A DNA stretch of 50,254 nt from a virus. Each line of letters starts with the position of its first letter. Within the stretch, counting starts at the first letter, position 1. Shown here piece by piece: positions 19,118 to 27,394 of this stretch. Where the stretch lies: IMG/VR virus record IMGVR_UViG_3300037091_000091, positions 1 to 50,254 of that record, one strand, 5' to 3'. Under the pieces are notes generated by a model. It worked only from the letters and a program-made list of their open reading frames with translations, searched no databases and was not told where the DNA came from. The position numbers and the translations under genes were made by a program.

Positions 19118-19792
19118 TTACAGTCCCATAGCTTCAACGGAACTGTCGGGATGTGAATTATTATATTTCTGCAATAATATTTTCGACACGAATTGCTCTT
19201 GTACTGTTTTCAATCCATCTTCAAACCGGCCATTGTCGAGAGAATCTATGAGTATCTGGCAACCCGCCACGACATCCATGTGAAAACGTTCCTCGATTTG
19301 CAATGTTGAACTAAATGATGTTATTTGGTTTCCAGCCTGATAACCGTAAATGTAGTATAGGTTGGTAGTAGTATTCGGGTCAAACTGGAAAAGTACAGTA
19401 GCAACACCAGAGCCGAAAGCCGGGGTAATTACAACGGGAACTTGCCGATACTTATATCCACCCAAAATAATCTCATTAGTGTTGAACGCATACTCGGTGT
19501 TGTTTCTTCCAAAAGCGGGGTTATTAGGATATTCGTAAGCAGAAGTCCATTTTGTTACATCAACAAGAATATATTTGCATTTGTAATACGTGGAAGACAA
19601 AGAATACAGGTAAGTGCCCTTCGTTGTTGTCAAGAAAGGGAGTTTGCCAGTTGAAGCATCAAATACAAGATTTTCGGTTTGATCTCCCTTCAGCACCATC
19701 TGTACAAATTGATTTAACAAACTAAGAACCCTGGTTGTGTTCCAATCAGGATTTTGTAAAATTAGCAAATTGCAAATTTCCTGAACAGTCAT
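19118..19792 (-). CDS. Putative head-tail adaptor / tail-tube-like protein (224 aa)
   Basis: A 224-residue protein with a helical N-terminus (MTVQEICNLLILQNPDW... VLSLLNQFVQMVLKG), a beta-rich centre with many Tyr and Asn, and a helical C-terminus (ERFHMDVVAGCQILIDSLDNG). This helix-beta-helix outline and the location two genes after the capsid fit the adaptor proteins that join portal and tail in podoviruses. I recognise no defining motif, so the role is inferred from context. It is followed by the large virion protein after 9 nt. Confidence 0.6.
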   Translation of the reverse strand: MTVQEICNLLILQNPDWNTTRVLSLLNQFVQMVLKGDQTENLVFDASTGKLPFLTTTKGTYLYSLSSTYYKCKYILVDVTKWTSAYEYPNNPAFGRNNTEYAFNTNEIILGGYKYRQVPVVITPAFGSGVATVLFQFDPNTTTNLYYIYGYQAGNQITSFSSTLQIEERFHMDVVAGCQILIDSLDNGRFEDGLKTVQEQFVSKILLQKYNNSHPDSSVEAMGL

Positions 19793-19796
19793 ATAT

Positions 19797-20504
19797 TTAA
19801 ATCCTTAATTTACTAAATTTATCTTTTAACGTATTTCTCATTTTTTCTTTAGTTTCTTCAGAATGATGTCGCCCAGAAAAACCAATTGTTGGTGCTCGTC
19901 CCTTTTGAGAAAGTGATATTTTTTTCTTATGTTCTTCCGTATGCTTATGGCCAGTATGAGATTTTTTCATTTTTAATCTTGTTACTTCTGATATTTTAAT
20001 TCCCCTATGAGATTCTCCCATTTTTGTTTTTGTTTCTTCTGTATGATGTTTTCCTAGCCACGGTTTTAGACCTTTATGGCTCTGAGAAATTTTATTTTTT
20101 GTTTCTTCTGAATGGTGCTTGTTCCTAAATAGAGAATGTTTTCCCCTTAGAGAAGAATGTAAACTCATTATTCTTTTAGTTTTTTCCGAATGTCGCTTCC
20201 CCTTCATTCCTAAACTTGCTATTCCACCTTCGGCGGTATTAGTTAATTGACACCCACACCGTTTTTCAAAGGCTATCCAGTCGCGCTCTTTTTTCTCCCA
20301 TTCTGTCTTGTCGCATTCCTCAAGAATCTGCCTTATTGGAAGCAACCCCCGTTTCAATAAAGAGCGAATCCATGAAGTTTTGTGAGTGTGCTTTTTATCA
20401 ATTAAGTGCTCACAATACCTCCGATACGGATCGTTTGCTTTCCCAACATATCGCACTTCAAAAGTAATGGGGTCTGCCAAGGAATAAATAAAAGTTGTAT
20501 TCAT
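19797..20504 (-). CDS. GIY-YIG homing endonuclease with NUMOD3 repeats
   Basis: A 235-residue free-standing homing endonuclease that would cut a cognate phage site and copy its own gene in. Residues 5-30 form the GIY-YIG module (FIYSLADP... RYVGKANDPYRR), followed by the catalytic Glu in KKERDWIAFEKR (about residue 73). The C-terminal half carries five or six NUMOD3 DNA-binding repeats of the type HHSEETKxKISxSHKG. ATG 20504 is chosen because GAGGGG lies 7 nt upstream and because the remnant at 17342 aligns from the same residue; a longer frame starts at 20543. It sits between two virion genes and uses the end of the preceding gene. Confidence 0.92.
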   Translation of the reverse strand: MNTTFIYSLADPITFEVRYVGKANDPYRRYCEHLIDKKHTHKTSWIRSLLKRGLLPIRQILEECDKTEWEKKERDWIAFEKRCGCQLTNTAEGGIASLGMKGKRHSEKTKRIMSLHSSLRGKHSLFRNKHHSEETKNKISQSHKGLKPWLGKHHTEETKTKMGESHRGIKISEVTRLKMKKSHTGHKHTEEHKKKISLSQKGRAPTIGFSGRHHSEETKEKMRNTLKDKFSKLRI

Positions 20505-20526
20505 TAACAAACCCCTCACTATTTGT

Positions 20527-21051
20527 TTAAGCAGCGCCATCAATCGGCATTTTCACATCGGAAACAATGTAATTAAAAGGGTCGCCTTCCTTGTCCATCT
20601 TTTGATATTTCGGAGTAGGATCAATTTTCTTTTCCGCAATATCCTTTTTCACCTTTTCAATCTGCGCCTTTAAATCTTCCGGTGCTTCCATGATTGTCAA
20701 AAGTGCCGCCCGCTCTCCTCTTTGAATCGTCAAAAGCTGACGGACATTATTGGGGTTGGTAAGAACATCCCTATTGTGCTTGCAATCAGGGATAACGGCA
20801 AACAAAACATTTGTCCGCTTGTCCCGATAGAAAGTACACGGCTTGTTCTCATTAACCTTTACCTCTGTGGAGATACCGCCACCAACTCCACTTCCCTGAA
20901 AAACACTGATTCCATAAAGACCGAAGAGTTGGTCGCCATCTGTTTTTGAGAAATCCTTGTGCCTCAAAACTATGTACGGCATCGGTTCGGGAACTGCGCT
21001 CTCCATGTCACTAATCGCCATTGCGATTTGTTTAATGTCCTGGAAACCCAT
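20527..21051 (-). CDS. Hypothetical capsid-proximal protein (174 aa)
   Basis: A 174-residue protein following the capsid gene across a terminator. It has a central beta-rich part (PYIVLRHKDFSKTDGDQLFG, FAVIPDCKHNRDVL) and a charged C-terminal coiled-coil (LKAQIEKVKKDIAEKK). It lacks a signal or membrane segment. A head decoration, head-closure or capsid-stabilising role is plausible from the position; the family is not recognised. Being beyond the terminator, it may be made at lower levels than the capsid. Confidence 0.6.
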   Translation of the reverse strand: MGFQDIKQIAMAISDMESAVPEPMPYIVLRHKDFSKTDGDQLFGLYGISVFQGSGVGGGISTEVKVNENKPCTFYRDKRTNVLFAVIPDCKHNRDVLTNPNNVRQLLTIQRGERAALLTIMEAPEDLKAQIEKVKKDIAEKKIDPTPKYQKMDKEGDPFNYIVSDVKMPIDGAA

Positions 21052-21080
21052 AAAACCCTCCCATGTTGGGAATATTGTTT

Positions 21081-21113
21081 AAAAATTGGTGAGGGAGAAT
21101 TGTCTCCCCCACC
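21081..21113 (-). terminator. Rho-independent terminator after the capsid gene
   Basis: On the minus strand, an 11-bp stem (GGTGGGGGAGA / TCTCCCTCACC, one G-U pair) closes a CAAT loop and is followed by AATTTTT. It begins 15 nt after the capsid stop codon. It probably limits transcription into the downstream virion genes, giving more capsid mRNA than tail mRNA. Confidence 0.85.
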
Positions 21114-21127
21114 GTTACTTCCTACCG

Positions 21128-22453
21128 TTAGTAGGTCTGACCAGTCTGTATGTTCCAATATGCAGACTGCTTATAGAACCACGTAACCGCGCTTGAAAAG
21201 TTATCAAGCGTTGTCGATGAGGTGGACGTTGACACCGTTTGTCCACTCGACGGAACGTATTCAACCCTGTTGAAGCCCATCGTATCAAACAGGCCCGTTG
21301 CTTTGAACCTTTTGAAATCCTGGACTTCGTACTCGGTATGTACGCCCGCATCAACTTCGGCAATACCGTGCATCCCCATCAGGAAACCGGGTTCCCAGAT
21401 GTCGCCGGTGGTGTGCCGTTGGTCGTTCTCGCCGGGTTTCAGGTACTTAACTTCAAGTACGCTGTTGTACGGCGATGTCGTTCCAAGGCCGGAACCTGAA
21501 CCGCTGCCGCTGCCGTATGTTTTGGCAGTAGGTGATCTCGGGTTTTCCACAAACAGGACATTACGAGCACGACCGAGCACGAGGGGCAGCGACGCTTCCT
21601 CAGTGTTCAGTTTTGTCGTTGCCTGCCAAACCGCTCCCATCGAACCGTTGCTGATAGGACTCAATGTCCTTGTAACCTGGCTGGAAGGAATCGCATAAAT
21701 ATACGATCCGCGTCCGCCAAGGTTAAAGGGTTTGAGTTTGCCGGTATAATTCGCCCACTCTGCAATCGTAAGCGCAAACGGGAAGTCAAAACCCATTTCG
21801 TAAAGGTTTGTATGGCCGTTTTTCGCTAAATCCATTGTGGCCGCAATAACACCGCTGAAAAAGTTCGCGTTCATGTTATAGTTTGACCACGGCTGGTTAG
21901 CCAGATTCACGCCCTTAACGAACGTGTTCCTGTGCGCTGATACTGAAAGGTTTGTCGGCGACTCCAGAAGGTTCGGTGAAACCTGCCAGAGTATCGCAAA
22001 CTGCATGTAGTAGTCCATGAGTTCCTTCCAATACGTCGCCAGAAGATCAGAAGCCTTGTCCTTGATAGCGTAAGGAGCAGTATCCAGATAGGAAATGCCG
22101 TACTGGTCGAGCTTCATGCTGTGGGAAACATCGTTGTAATAAGCGATGAACTGCTTGATTACAGGGTCTTCCACATTATTAATCTCATCAGCGGCATTGC
22201 CCTTGGTTTCCTGTCCCGAAAGCCACATGAGCAAGGGGAAATTGGTTTGGTGCGCCTGCCCTGCCTCGGGCGGCATCTTAAGCAGCCACGCGGCGGGAAT
22301 GGGTGTCATCTTATCAATGACATTGCCGGACAGGTGAAAAAAGATACTCTCAGGAAGGCTCTTCATCTGTACGAGCTTCTCGAAAGCTTGGATTTTCAAT
22401 GCGGTCGCAGCGGTAATAAGGTTCTGCGACTGCAAGGCTGTATAACTTGCCAT
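21128..22453 (-). CDS. Major capsid protein
   Basis: A 441-residue protein in the place expected of the major capsid protein, directly after portal and scaffold and before a terminator. The N-terminus (MASYTALQSQNLITAATALK) and central features (NTFVKGVNLANQPWSNYNMN, FDFPFALTIAEWANYTGKL, RTLSPISNGSMGAVWQ) are those of HK97-fold coat proteins of the N4-gp56/DUF4043 type; this family link is my reading of the pattern. A Gly-Ser stretch (GSGSGSGSGLG) around residue 330 is probably an exposed loop. It would form the icosahedral shell with the scaffold encoded upstream. Confidence 0.8.
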   Translation of the reverse strand: MASYTALQSQNLITAATALKIQAFEKLVQMKSLPESIFFHLSGNVIDKMTPIPAAWLLKMPPEAGQAHQTNFPLLMWLSGQETKGNAADEINNVEDPVIKQFIAYYNDVSHSMKLDQYGISYLDTAPYAIKDKASDLLATYWKELMDYYMQFAILWQVSPNLLESPTNLSVSAHRNTFVKGVNLANQPWSNYNMNANFFSGVIAATMDLAKNGHTNLYEMGFDFPFALTIAEWANYTGKLKPFNLGGRGSYIYAIPSSQVTRTLSPISNGSMGAVWQATTKLNTEEASLPLVLGRARNVLFVENPRSPTAKTYGSGSGSGSGLGTTSPYNSVLEVKYLKPGENDQRHTTGDIWEPGFLMGMHGIAEVDAGVHTEYEVQDFKRFKATGLFDTMGFNRVEYVPSSGQTVSTSTSSTTLDNFSSAVTWFYKQSAYWNIQTGQTY

Positions 22454-22465
22454 AATAAATTCTTT

Positions 22466-23752
22466 CTATCCCGCGTACTTTTCCGCGAAAGCCTGCGCCT
22501 CCTCGAATTTTTGGTATCGCGGGTCTTTTGTGCGTTTCCAAATGGCAAGCGTTTCCGGTGGCGTACTTATCCATTTTTGAGCTTGTTCGATAGTCATAGC
22601 GTCGGGATTCGTGTCGGCCGTTGACAAATTATTAGGTAAGGTCGGCGGTCTATTCGTAACCCGCTGTACCTGATCTAAAACCTGTTGCTGACCTTGAGTA
22701 TGTGCCGCCGCTACGGTCTGATCGTTAAGCTCTGGATGTTCAACCTGAAACGCTGCCCACGCACTGTTAATGGATTTTAGTTTACGTTGTGTAATATCGA
22801 GCCGCCCCTGGCTATCAATAGGGCAATAATCTTCCTTGAGCATGGATTCAATAATCGTCCATTTATCAAAGTCACCAGGAGGAACAACAAGCTGGGCTTG
22901 TTCGGAACCGTACTGCTGTATTGCGGCATTGATCTGTTCGGGAGTCCATTGCGTCTTTATCGCAGGAACCTTTGCCTGAAGCTGAGTAATCTCATTCATC
23001 AGGTTAAGGTAATGCGAATCAAAAACGCTTTTCTGCTCACGATACGTCATGTCTGTACGGATTTGTCCAAACTCCTCACGAAGCTTTTTGTTCTCATCCT
23101 CGGCTGCCTGTAGCCTGGGGGACAACCGTTTTTCTGCTTGCATGGCGGCAGTATCAAGAATCTCCGCCATTTTCTCTGCAAAATTTTCAGGGGTTAAGTC
23201 CTTAAAAAACTCTTTAGGGTCTATCCCTGCTTCCTCGGCTTTATGAACCATGTCTGTCGTCGCTGCCGCCTGTTGGCCTTTGGGCGGGTGAGCGGGGACA
23301 CGCTTCAAGTCCTCAAGCTCTCTTTGCAAAGCGGTATACTGTTGTTCCAAATCTCTCATCCTCTGGAGTTCCTTATAAGTTGTGCCGCGTTCGGCATTGA
23401 ATTTATCAAGGCTAATCCGCAAGGATTTGAAGTTTTGAAGCAACTGATCTTTGTTATCAAAGACTATCTTTCGGCCATCGTCCAAAACAACCTCAATGGC
23501 CTCACTGGGGGATGTTTTAGATTGTGGCTTAGATTTCCCTTTTAGTACTGTAGTCTGCTTTTCCTCTGGCGCGGCTTGGTCTTCGGGAGCTGCCTCACCG
23601 CCAGGAACCTCTTCCTCTTCTGGCGCTGTCAATTCCGCCGCAAGTTGCTCCGGGGTAGAAGCGGCTACGTGTTCCAACTCCTCTTTCGACAAATCATTGA
23701 CATTGGGAATTTCAACCCCAGTGTCCAATTCTTGTGTTGCCTTGTCTGGCAT
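22466..23752 (-). CDS. Capsid scaffolding protein
   Basis: A 428-residue acidic, Gln/Glu-rich, strongly helical protein between portal and capsid genes, as expected of a scaffold. Residues 25-75 are Glu/Pro-rich and disordered (PEEEEVPGGEAAPEDQ), residues 100-290 form long coiled-coils (YKELQRMRDLEQQYTALQ, KLREEFGQIRTDM), and the C-terminus is basic and helical (KDPRYQKFEEAQAFAEK), suiting it to bind the coat. ATG 23752 is chosen because GAGGAG is 5 nt upstream; the same frame remains open 35 codons further into the portal gene, but no ribosome site supports an earlier start. Confidence 0.8.
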   Translation of the reverse strand: MPDKATQELDTGVEIPNVNDLSKEELEHVAASTPEQLAAELTAPEEEEVPGGEAAPEDQAAPEEKQTTVLKGKSKPQSKTSPSEAIEVVLDDGRKIVFDNKDQLLQNFKSLRISLDKFNAERGTTYKELQRMRDLEQQYTALQRELEDLKRVPAHPPKGQQAAATTDMVHKAEEAGIDPKEFFKDLTPENFAEKMAEILDTAAMQAEKRLSPRLQAAEDENKKLREEFGQIRTDMTYREQKSVFDSHYLNLMNEITQLQAKVPAIKTQWTPEQINAAIQQYGSEQAQLVVPPGDFDKWTIIESMLKEDYCPIDSQGRLDITQRKLKSINSAWAAFQVEHPELNDQTVAAAHTQGQQQVLDQVQRVTNRPPTLPNNLSTADTNPDAMTIEQAQKWISTPPETLAIWKRTKDPRYQKFEEAQAFAEKYAG

Positions 23753-23765
23753 GGTTACTCCTCTG

Positions 23766-25910
23766 TTAAGTTTGAGACGGACTTGCCGTCTGGCTTGCCC
23801 CTTGCGGAGCTGTGAGTGGTTGTAAATTCTGCTGTAATTTTTGCTGGGCCTCGGCATGTGGGGGCTGTTGCGGCTGTCCCTGTTGTTGCCCTGGTTCCTG
23901 TCCTTGCTGTGACCCCACCTCTATGCCAATTTTCTTCAATGCCTGTACTTTTGCTTCGGGTTCAAGATCGGCGTACCTGAAAGCCAACGTCGGCGGCTTC
24001 TGTTGTGCGCCGCCAGGAGGCGTGTTAAGCATTGCATCCATTCTCATCTTACCAAGCTGGTTACGCCGCTCAATCATCTGGGCGCGTATCTTTTCTTCCT
24101 CATCATCACACGGAATAGTTTCAAGAATTTTTCCCTGTGTCATGCCTATTAGCTCAATGTTGTTCACAGCGTCTTTGTAAAGAAGGTTCAATACGTCCAT
24201 GTGAGTCATGCGCTTTGTAAACTGAGAATTAGGAGATTTCGGGGAGAGAGTAACTACAATGCGGCATCGCTGTAAACTTCCCAAATCGTTATCTATTGCA
24301 ATGTCACCACTGGGTAAAGTTTTTATATCATTAATAACTATTTCCGAGCCATCATTCTTATAGAATGTTCGTTTAGTTTTACTATAGAGTATTTTTCCAG
24401 CATCAACATAAGCCTCACCAGCTTCAAGTAGGAAATTCTCTATGTTTCTCATTAAAACAAGCTGCGCCTGCTCAATAATTTGCATCTTCATGTTGAATAG
24501 AATGCCAGGCTCGCCGGCGTGTTCGCTTTTTCCCTCGGCGGCAGGATTTAGCGGTAGAACATCATTGTTCAATTCATAAAGTATTTTAGAAAGCTGATTA
24601 AATATCCCGGCATCAACGTCATTGTGCGGAAAGGGTAAAAACATTGACTTCCCTGATGCAAAAGCGGCAGGGCTGCCAAAGAATTTATAGAACGGATCGC
24701 TCCAACGCTTTTTAATCTCCTCCATTTTTGTATCATCGTTACCAACAATCTCAGGATTGACAGCCCCGCCGCCATGAGCAGCCGAATCAATAATTCCTTG
24801 TGAGTTGTTTATCAGTTTGTTAATAGCATCCTGCATGTTAGTAAGCACATCCATGATTCCAAAAGGCTCACCGACAATACGCTCTGATGCAAGAGGGAAA
24901 AATCTGAGGCGTTTGATCTGGAATATATCATATCCGTCGTAAAGGGGTTGTTCAGGAACAATACCAGGACATATTGTGCAAATTTTTGGCTTTTTTATTG
25001 TTTGATAAATGGAATGAATGTCTTCATATTTTATTTTGTTTGCTTCAACGAAATCCTTTTTAACTTGGTAGTCATCGGTCTTGGGCAACTCAAGATTTGC
25101 GTTAATGGCAACCTCTACAACATCTTCTTCCTCAACAACGTAATTATATTCCACTACATCATATTGCCCATTCATGGTTTTAGACTGTGTATAGTCTTTG
25201 TAATCTGAGATTTTTGGAGTATCAAAATTTCCGCCCAGTGTTAAATCCATTAGGAGGTTTCTTTGTATTCTCTCTGTTTGGTCTGGGTAGAGCTGCATGA
25301 TCTGGTCGGCGGTGAGCTTCATGTATTTGAAAACAAAATTTAAGTCTTTGCTTACGCCCGTTCTCCAATTAGGATCATAAGCAACCATCCCTGGCTGGCA
25401 CACTTCCCACCCTATGCGCCCCATAGGGTCAATTTCATTGGTAAAAATCATCTCCATTACAGAATCAGAAATCAGCGCATAGATGATGTGCATGAGAAAG
25501 TTGTAGTCCCAGCGCGAATAACTCTGGTCAACCTTCATCATGTCCTGGATAGCATACATCAGCGTATTACGCTTGCCATCCATAGGCAACACGTCAATGT
25601 CCCAGATGTTCTTTACGATTGCCGCAGCAAGCCCCTGAACCTTGCGTTTGGAAAGATTCATCACAATAGGCACACGGCGGGCCTTGTCCAGTTTTTTAAT
25701 CTGCTCTGGGTCGAGTTGGTATCCGCAGTATTTGTCGAGGTTTAAAAAGAGGCGGTCACGACGAGGAATTAAAGCGTTGAGACAATTCTGGAAGCGGGTA
25801 TTAACGAAATTTACCTTCTGCTGTCCGACACCCATCGCCCGTTCGATAACGGCAGCGGCGGCAGTAGCGGCACTCTCTGGCAAACCTTCTTGTAGCTGAT
25901 TTTCTGGCAT
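23766..25910 (-). CDS. Portal protein
   Basis: A 714-residue portal, which would form the dodecameric ring through which DNA is packaged and ejected. Typical P22-type portal blocks are seen: N-terminal helices with RRDRLFLNLDKYCGYQL, VPIVMNLSKRKVQGLAA, then GWEVCQPGMVAYDPNW (wing), ASERIVGEPFGIMDVLTNMQ and NKLINNSQG (clip region), and a long C-terminal helix with a Gln/Pro-rich disordered tail (QEPGQQQGQPQQPPHAEAQQ). The size is close to P22 gp1 (725 residues). Its promoter with an upstream activator box lies at 25981-26032. Confidence 0.88.
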   Translation of the reverse strand: MPENQLQEGLPESAATAAAAVIERAMGVGQQKVNFVNTRFQNCLNALIPRRDRLFLNLDKYCGYQLDPEQIKKLDKARRVPIVMNLSKRKVQGLAAAIVKNIWDIDVLPMDGKRNTLMYAIQDMMKVDQSYSRWDYNFLMHIIYALISDSVMEMIFTNEIDPMGRIGWEVCQPGMVAYDPNWRTGVSKDLNFVFKYMKLTADQIMQLYPDQTERIQRNLLMDLTLGGNFDTPKISDYKDYTQSKTMNGQYDVVEYNYVVEEEDVVEVAINANLELPKTDDYQVKKDFVEANKIKYEDIHSIYQTIKKPKICTICPGIVPEQPLYDGYDIFQIKRLRFFPLASERIVGEPFGIMDVLTNMQDAINKLINNSQGIIDSAAHGGGAVNPEIVGNDDTKMEEIKKRWSDPFYKFFGSPAAFASGKSMFLPFPHNDVDAGIFNQLSKILYELNNDVLPLNPAAEGKSEHAGEPGILFNMKMQIIEQAQLVLMRNIENFLLEAGEAYVDAGKILYSKTKRTFYKNDGSEIVINDIKTLPSGDIAIDNDLGSLQRCRIVVTLSPKSPNSQFTKRMTHMDVLNLLYKDAVNNIELIGMTQGKILETIPCDDEEEKIRAQMIERRNQLGKMRMDAMLNTPPGGAQQKPPTLAFRYADLEPEAKVQALKKIGIEVGSQQGQEPGQQQGQPQQPPHAEAQQKLQQNLQPLTAPQGASQTASPSQT

Positions 25911-25980
25911 GTCGCTCTCGGCACCGAACCGAAGAGCGGCATAAGGTGAGATTCAGTTGAAGATATGAATACTCGAACTC

Positions 25981-26009
25981 AATATAACATCAAATTATCA
26001 ACAATGCAA
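25981..26009 (-). promoter_or_regulatory. Leftward promoter before the portal gene
   Basis: Minus-strand TTGCAT, 17-bp spacer, TATATT, a near-consensus sigma-70 promoter. Transcription would begin about 60 nt upstream of the portal ATG and serve the portal, scaffold and capsid genes independently of the accessory operon upstream. Confidence 0.75.
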
Positions 26010-26015
26010 GACCTT

Positions 26016-26032
26016 TTTACATAAATCGGTAA
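26016..26032 (-). promoter_or_regulatory. Putative activator box (copy 1)
   Basis: Plus-strand TTTACATAAATCGGTAA, 6 bp upstream of the -35 of the portal promoter. The same box (one base different) occurs at the same distance upstream of the terminase promoter (36623-36639). TTAC...GTAA arms give it weak dyad symmetry. Position just upstream of -35 is typical for an activator of sigma-70 RNA polymerase. Confidence 0.65.
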
Positions 26033-26039
26033 TTATACC

Positions 26040-26441
26040 TTAATTCAATATCCAAGTCGTGTCTTTGGTGACAATCAAAGTATCTGCGCCATTACCGGCA
26101 AAATACAACAAACCATTACAGGTAAAATATGAGCGCAACGTATCATTTATGCCATTAGAGAAAATACGTATGGTATCGCCAGTAGGAATACCTATTTCAG
26201 AACCATACCACGCCGGTATAGAGTGCCATGTTCCAAACTGTTTAAACGACATACTGTCAGTGCTGTCCCTGTATAAAACTCTTGAGGTATCTTTGCTTAC
26301 TATCCGGTCATCAAACGGAGGTGATATTTGTGGATCGTAATAAATCTTAACAACCCTCCAAGCTATCACCGCAGTTTTAGGTGCTGTCGGATTGCTGCAA
26401 CACAACAAAACTCCTACTAAAAAAATAATTACCTTTTTCAT
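26040..26441 (-). CDS. Putative lipoprotein (133 aa)
   Basis: A 133-residue protein with an n-region Lys pair, a hydrophobic core and Cys at residues 14-15 (IIFLVGVLLCCSNPTAPK), followed by Ser/Asn/Pro/Thr, a typical lipoprotein signal with a somewhat loose lipobox. The mature part is beta-rich with Asp-Thr pairs. The start has a perfect AGGAGGT ribosome site overlapping the end of the small basic gene. It would be anchored in the cell envelope. A phage lipoprotein of this type may prevent superinfection; that is inference, and there is no family match I recognise. Confidence 0.7.
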   Translation of the reverse strand: MKKVIIFLVGVLLCCSNPTAPKTAVIAWRVVKIYYDPQISPPFDDRIVSKDTSRVLYRDSTDSMSFKQFGTWHSIPAWYGSEIGIPTGDTIRIFSNGINDTLRSYFTCNGLLYFAGNGADTLIVTKDTTWILN

Positions 26442-26578
26442 TTTTTACCTCCTTGTTTATTGTTCCCTTTTCTTATTCTCCTGTAATAATCCGAATTGCC
26501 ACGCCGCTTAGAATCTCCCTTCCCGGATTTGCCACCCTTTCGACCGATCTTAGAAAAGTACTTACTTATTTTATCCAT
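26438..26578 (-). CDS. Small basic protein (46 aa)
   Basis: A 46-residue, very basic protein with MDKISKYFSKIGRKGGKSGK and a C-terminal KGNNKQGGKK. It resembles short KGG-rich phage and plasmid proteins that bind nucleic acids, but no named family is certain. Its stop overlaps the lipoprotein ATG (ATGA). The -10 of a perfect promoter ends 6 nt upstream of the ATG and no ribosome site exists, so the message may be leaderless. Confidence 0.6.
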   Translation of the reverse strand: MDKISKYFSKIGRKGGKSGKGDSKRRGNSDYYRRIRKGNNKQGGKK

Positions 26579-26584
26579 ACTTAT

Positions 26585-26613
26585 ATTATACACTCAAGCG
26601 GCTTGTGTGTCAA
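26585..26613 (-). promoter_or_regulatory. Consensus sigma-70 promoter (TTGACA-17-TATAAT)
   Basis: Minus-strand TTGACA, 17-bp spacer, TATAAT, exactly consensus. It overlaps the 3' end of the small zinc-ribbon gene and drives the small basic protein and lipoprotein. With no activator box nearby, it is expected to be constitutive, even in a repressed prophage, which suits a superinfection-exclusion lipoprotein. Confidence 0.85.
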
Positions 26614-26846
26614 GATATATTTTGATATTCCAGTAACAGCCACATAAACCTAATTTCATCCTTATCAATATCAATCAACTTTAGCGGCTTGCCGGGAACT
26701 CTTATAATCCTGAAAAACGCACTACATTTATGACAAAAAGCATAATCCTTTCCCGGTATTACAAGAGCGTTACATAAAGTATCGTGCCTGCCGCCCTTGT
26801 TGCGCAGCCTGGGACACCTCACGGCCTGTAGCGCGGGGTGGGTCAT
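26610..26846 (-). CDS. Small zinc-ribbon-like protein (78 aa)
   Basis: A 78-residue protein with four spaced Cys (RCPRL, TLCNAL, FCHKC), suggesting one zinc-binding site of Com-like or rubredoxin-like type, followed by a basic linker and a helical C-terminus (DEIRFMWLLLEYQN). It overlaps the preceding glycosyltransferase by 4 nt (ATGA). A translational or nucleic-acid-binding role would match the Cys arrangement; this is inference. Confidence 0.55.
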   Translation of the reverse strand: MTHPALQAVRCPRLRNKGGRHDTLCNALVIPGKDYAFCHKCSAFFRIIRVPGKPLKLIDIDKDEIRFMWLLLEYQNIS

Positions 26847-27394
26847 TTAGCCCTCGCGTAATATTCGTAAATTGGAGTTTCGATCATTACCTCTGTCTTC
26901 AATAGCGGTAACAGATTCATGCTGTAATCCCTGTCCTCACCGATTATTGTGTTTGGGAACCCGGCCTGTAATGCAAGTTCACGACGCACTGGATTTAAAT
27001 GGTTTGGGCAACGGTAATATTTGTTTCCCTCTTGTGACCACGCCTTATGCTTGATTGAATGTTCGAAAACACCATTGTATTGCCCATTGACGATATATAT
27101 CCCTCTTATCCCAACAACGTCCGGCTTGCTTGCCAGTGCATCCATAATCAGCTTACAATAAGAGTGAGATACCTTGTCATCGTCGTCCACGAATACTATA
27201 TATTCCCCCACCGCGTCGCTCAGGAGCTTGTTGCGCTTGTAGCCAGTTGTCTGTTCACCCTTATCTTTGTTGCATACAATCTCAATGTCAGAATCAGCAT
27301 TAATCAATTCCGCTTGCTCGTAAAGATCAGACATAAGATTTTTGAGCATGTCTGCACGGTCTAAAAGTGTTGGTATAAGGATGGATAGTATCAT
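26843..27394 (-). CDS. Family 2 glycosyltransferase
   Basis: A 183-residue protein with the start of a GT2 catalytic domain (MILSILIPTLLDRADMLKNL), a YKRNKLLSDAVGEYIVFVDDDD segment that contains the DDD metal/nucleotide-binding motif, and an AGFPNTIIGEDRDYSMNL segment typical of the acceptor half (ED catalytic base). It is short for the family, fitting a single-domain enzyme. The gene abuts the radical SAM gene and lies within a block of glycosyltransferases. The sugar donor cannot be deduced. Confidence 0.8.
   Translation of the reverse strand: MILSILIPTLLDRADMLKNLMSDLYEQAELINADSDIEIVCNKDKGEQTTGYKRNKLLSDAVGEYIVFVDDDDKVSHSYCKLIMDALASKPDVVGIRGIYIVNGQYNGVFEHSIKHKAWSQEGNKYYRCPNHLNPVRRELALQAGFPNTIIGEDRDYSMNLLPLLKTEVMIETPIYEYYARAK

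Noticed and set aside
22466-23857. Longer scaffold starting at 23857
   Set aside because: The extension lies in the portal gene; ATG 23752 has GAGGAG at ideal distance.
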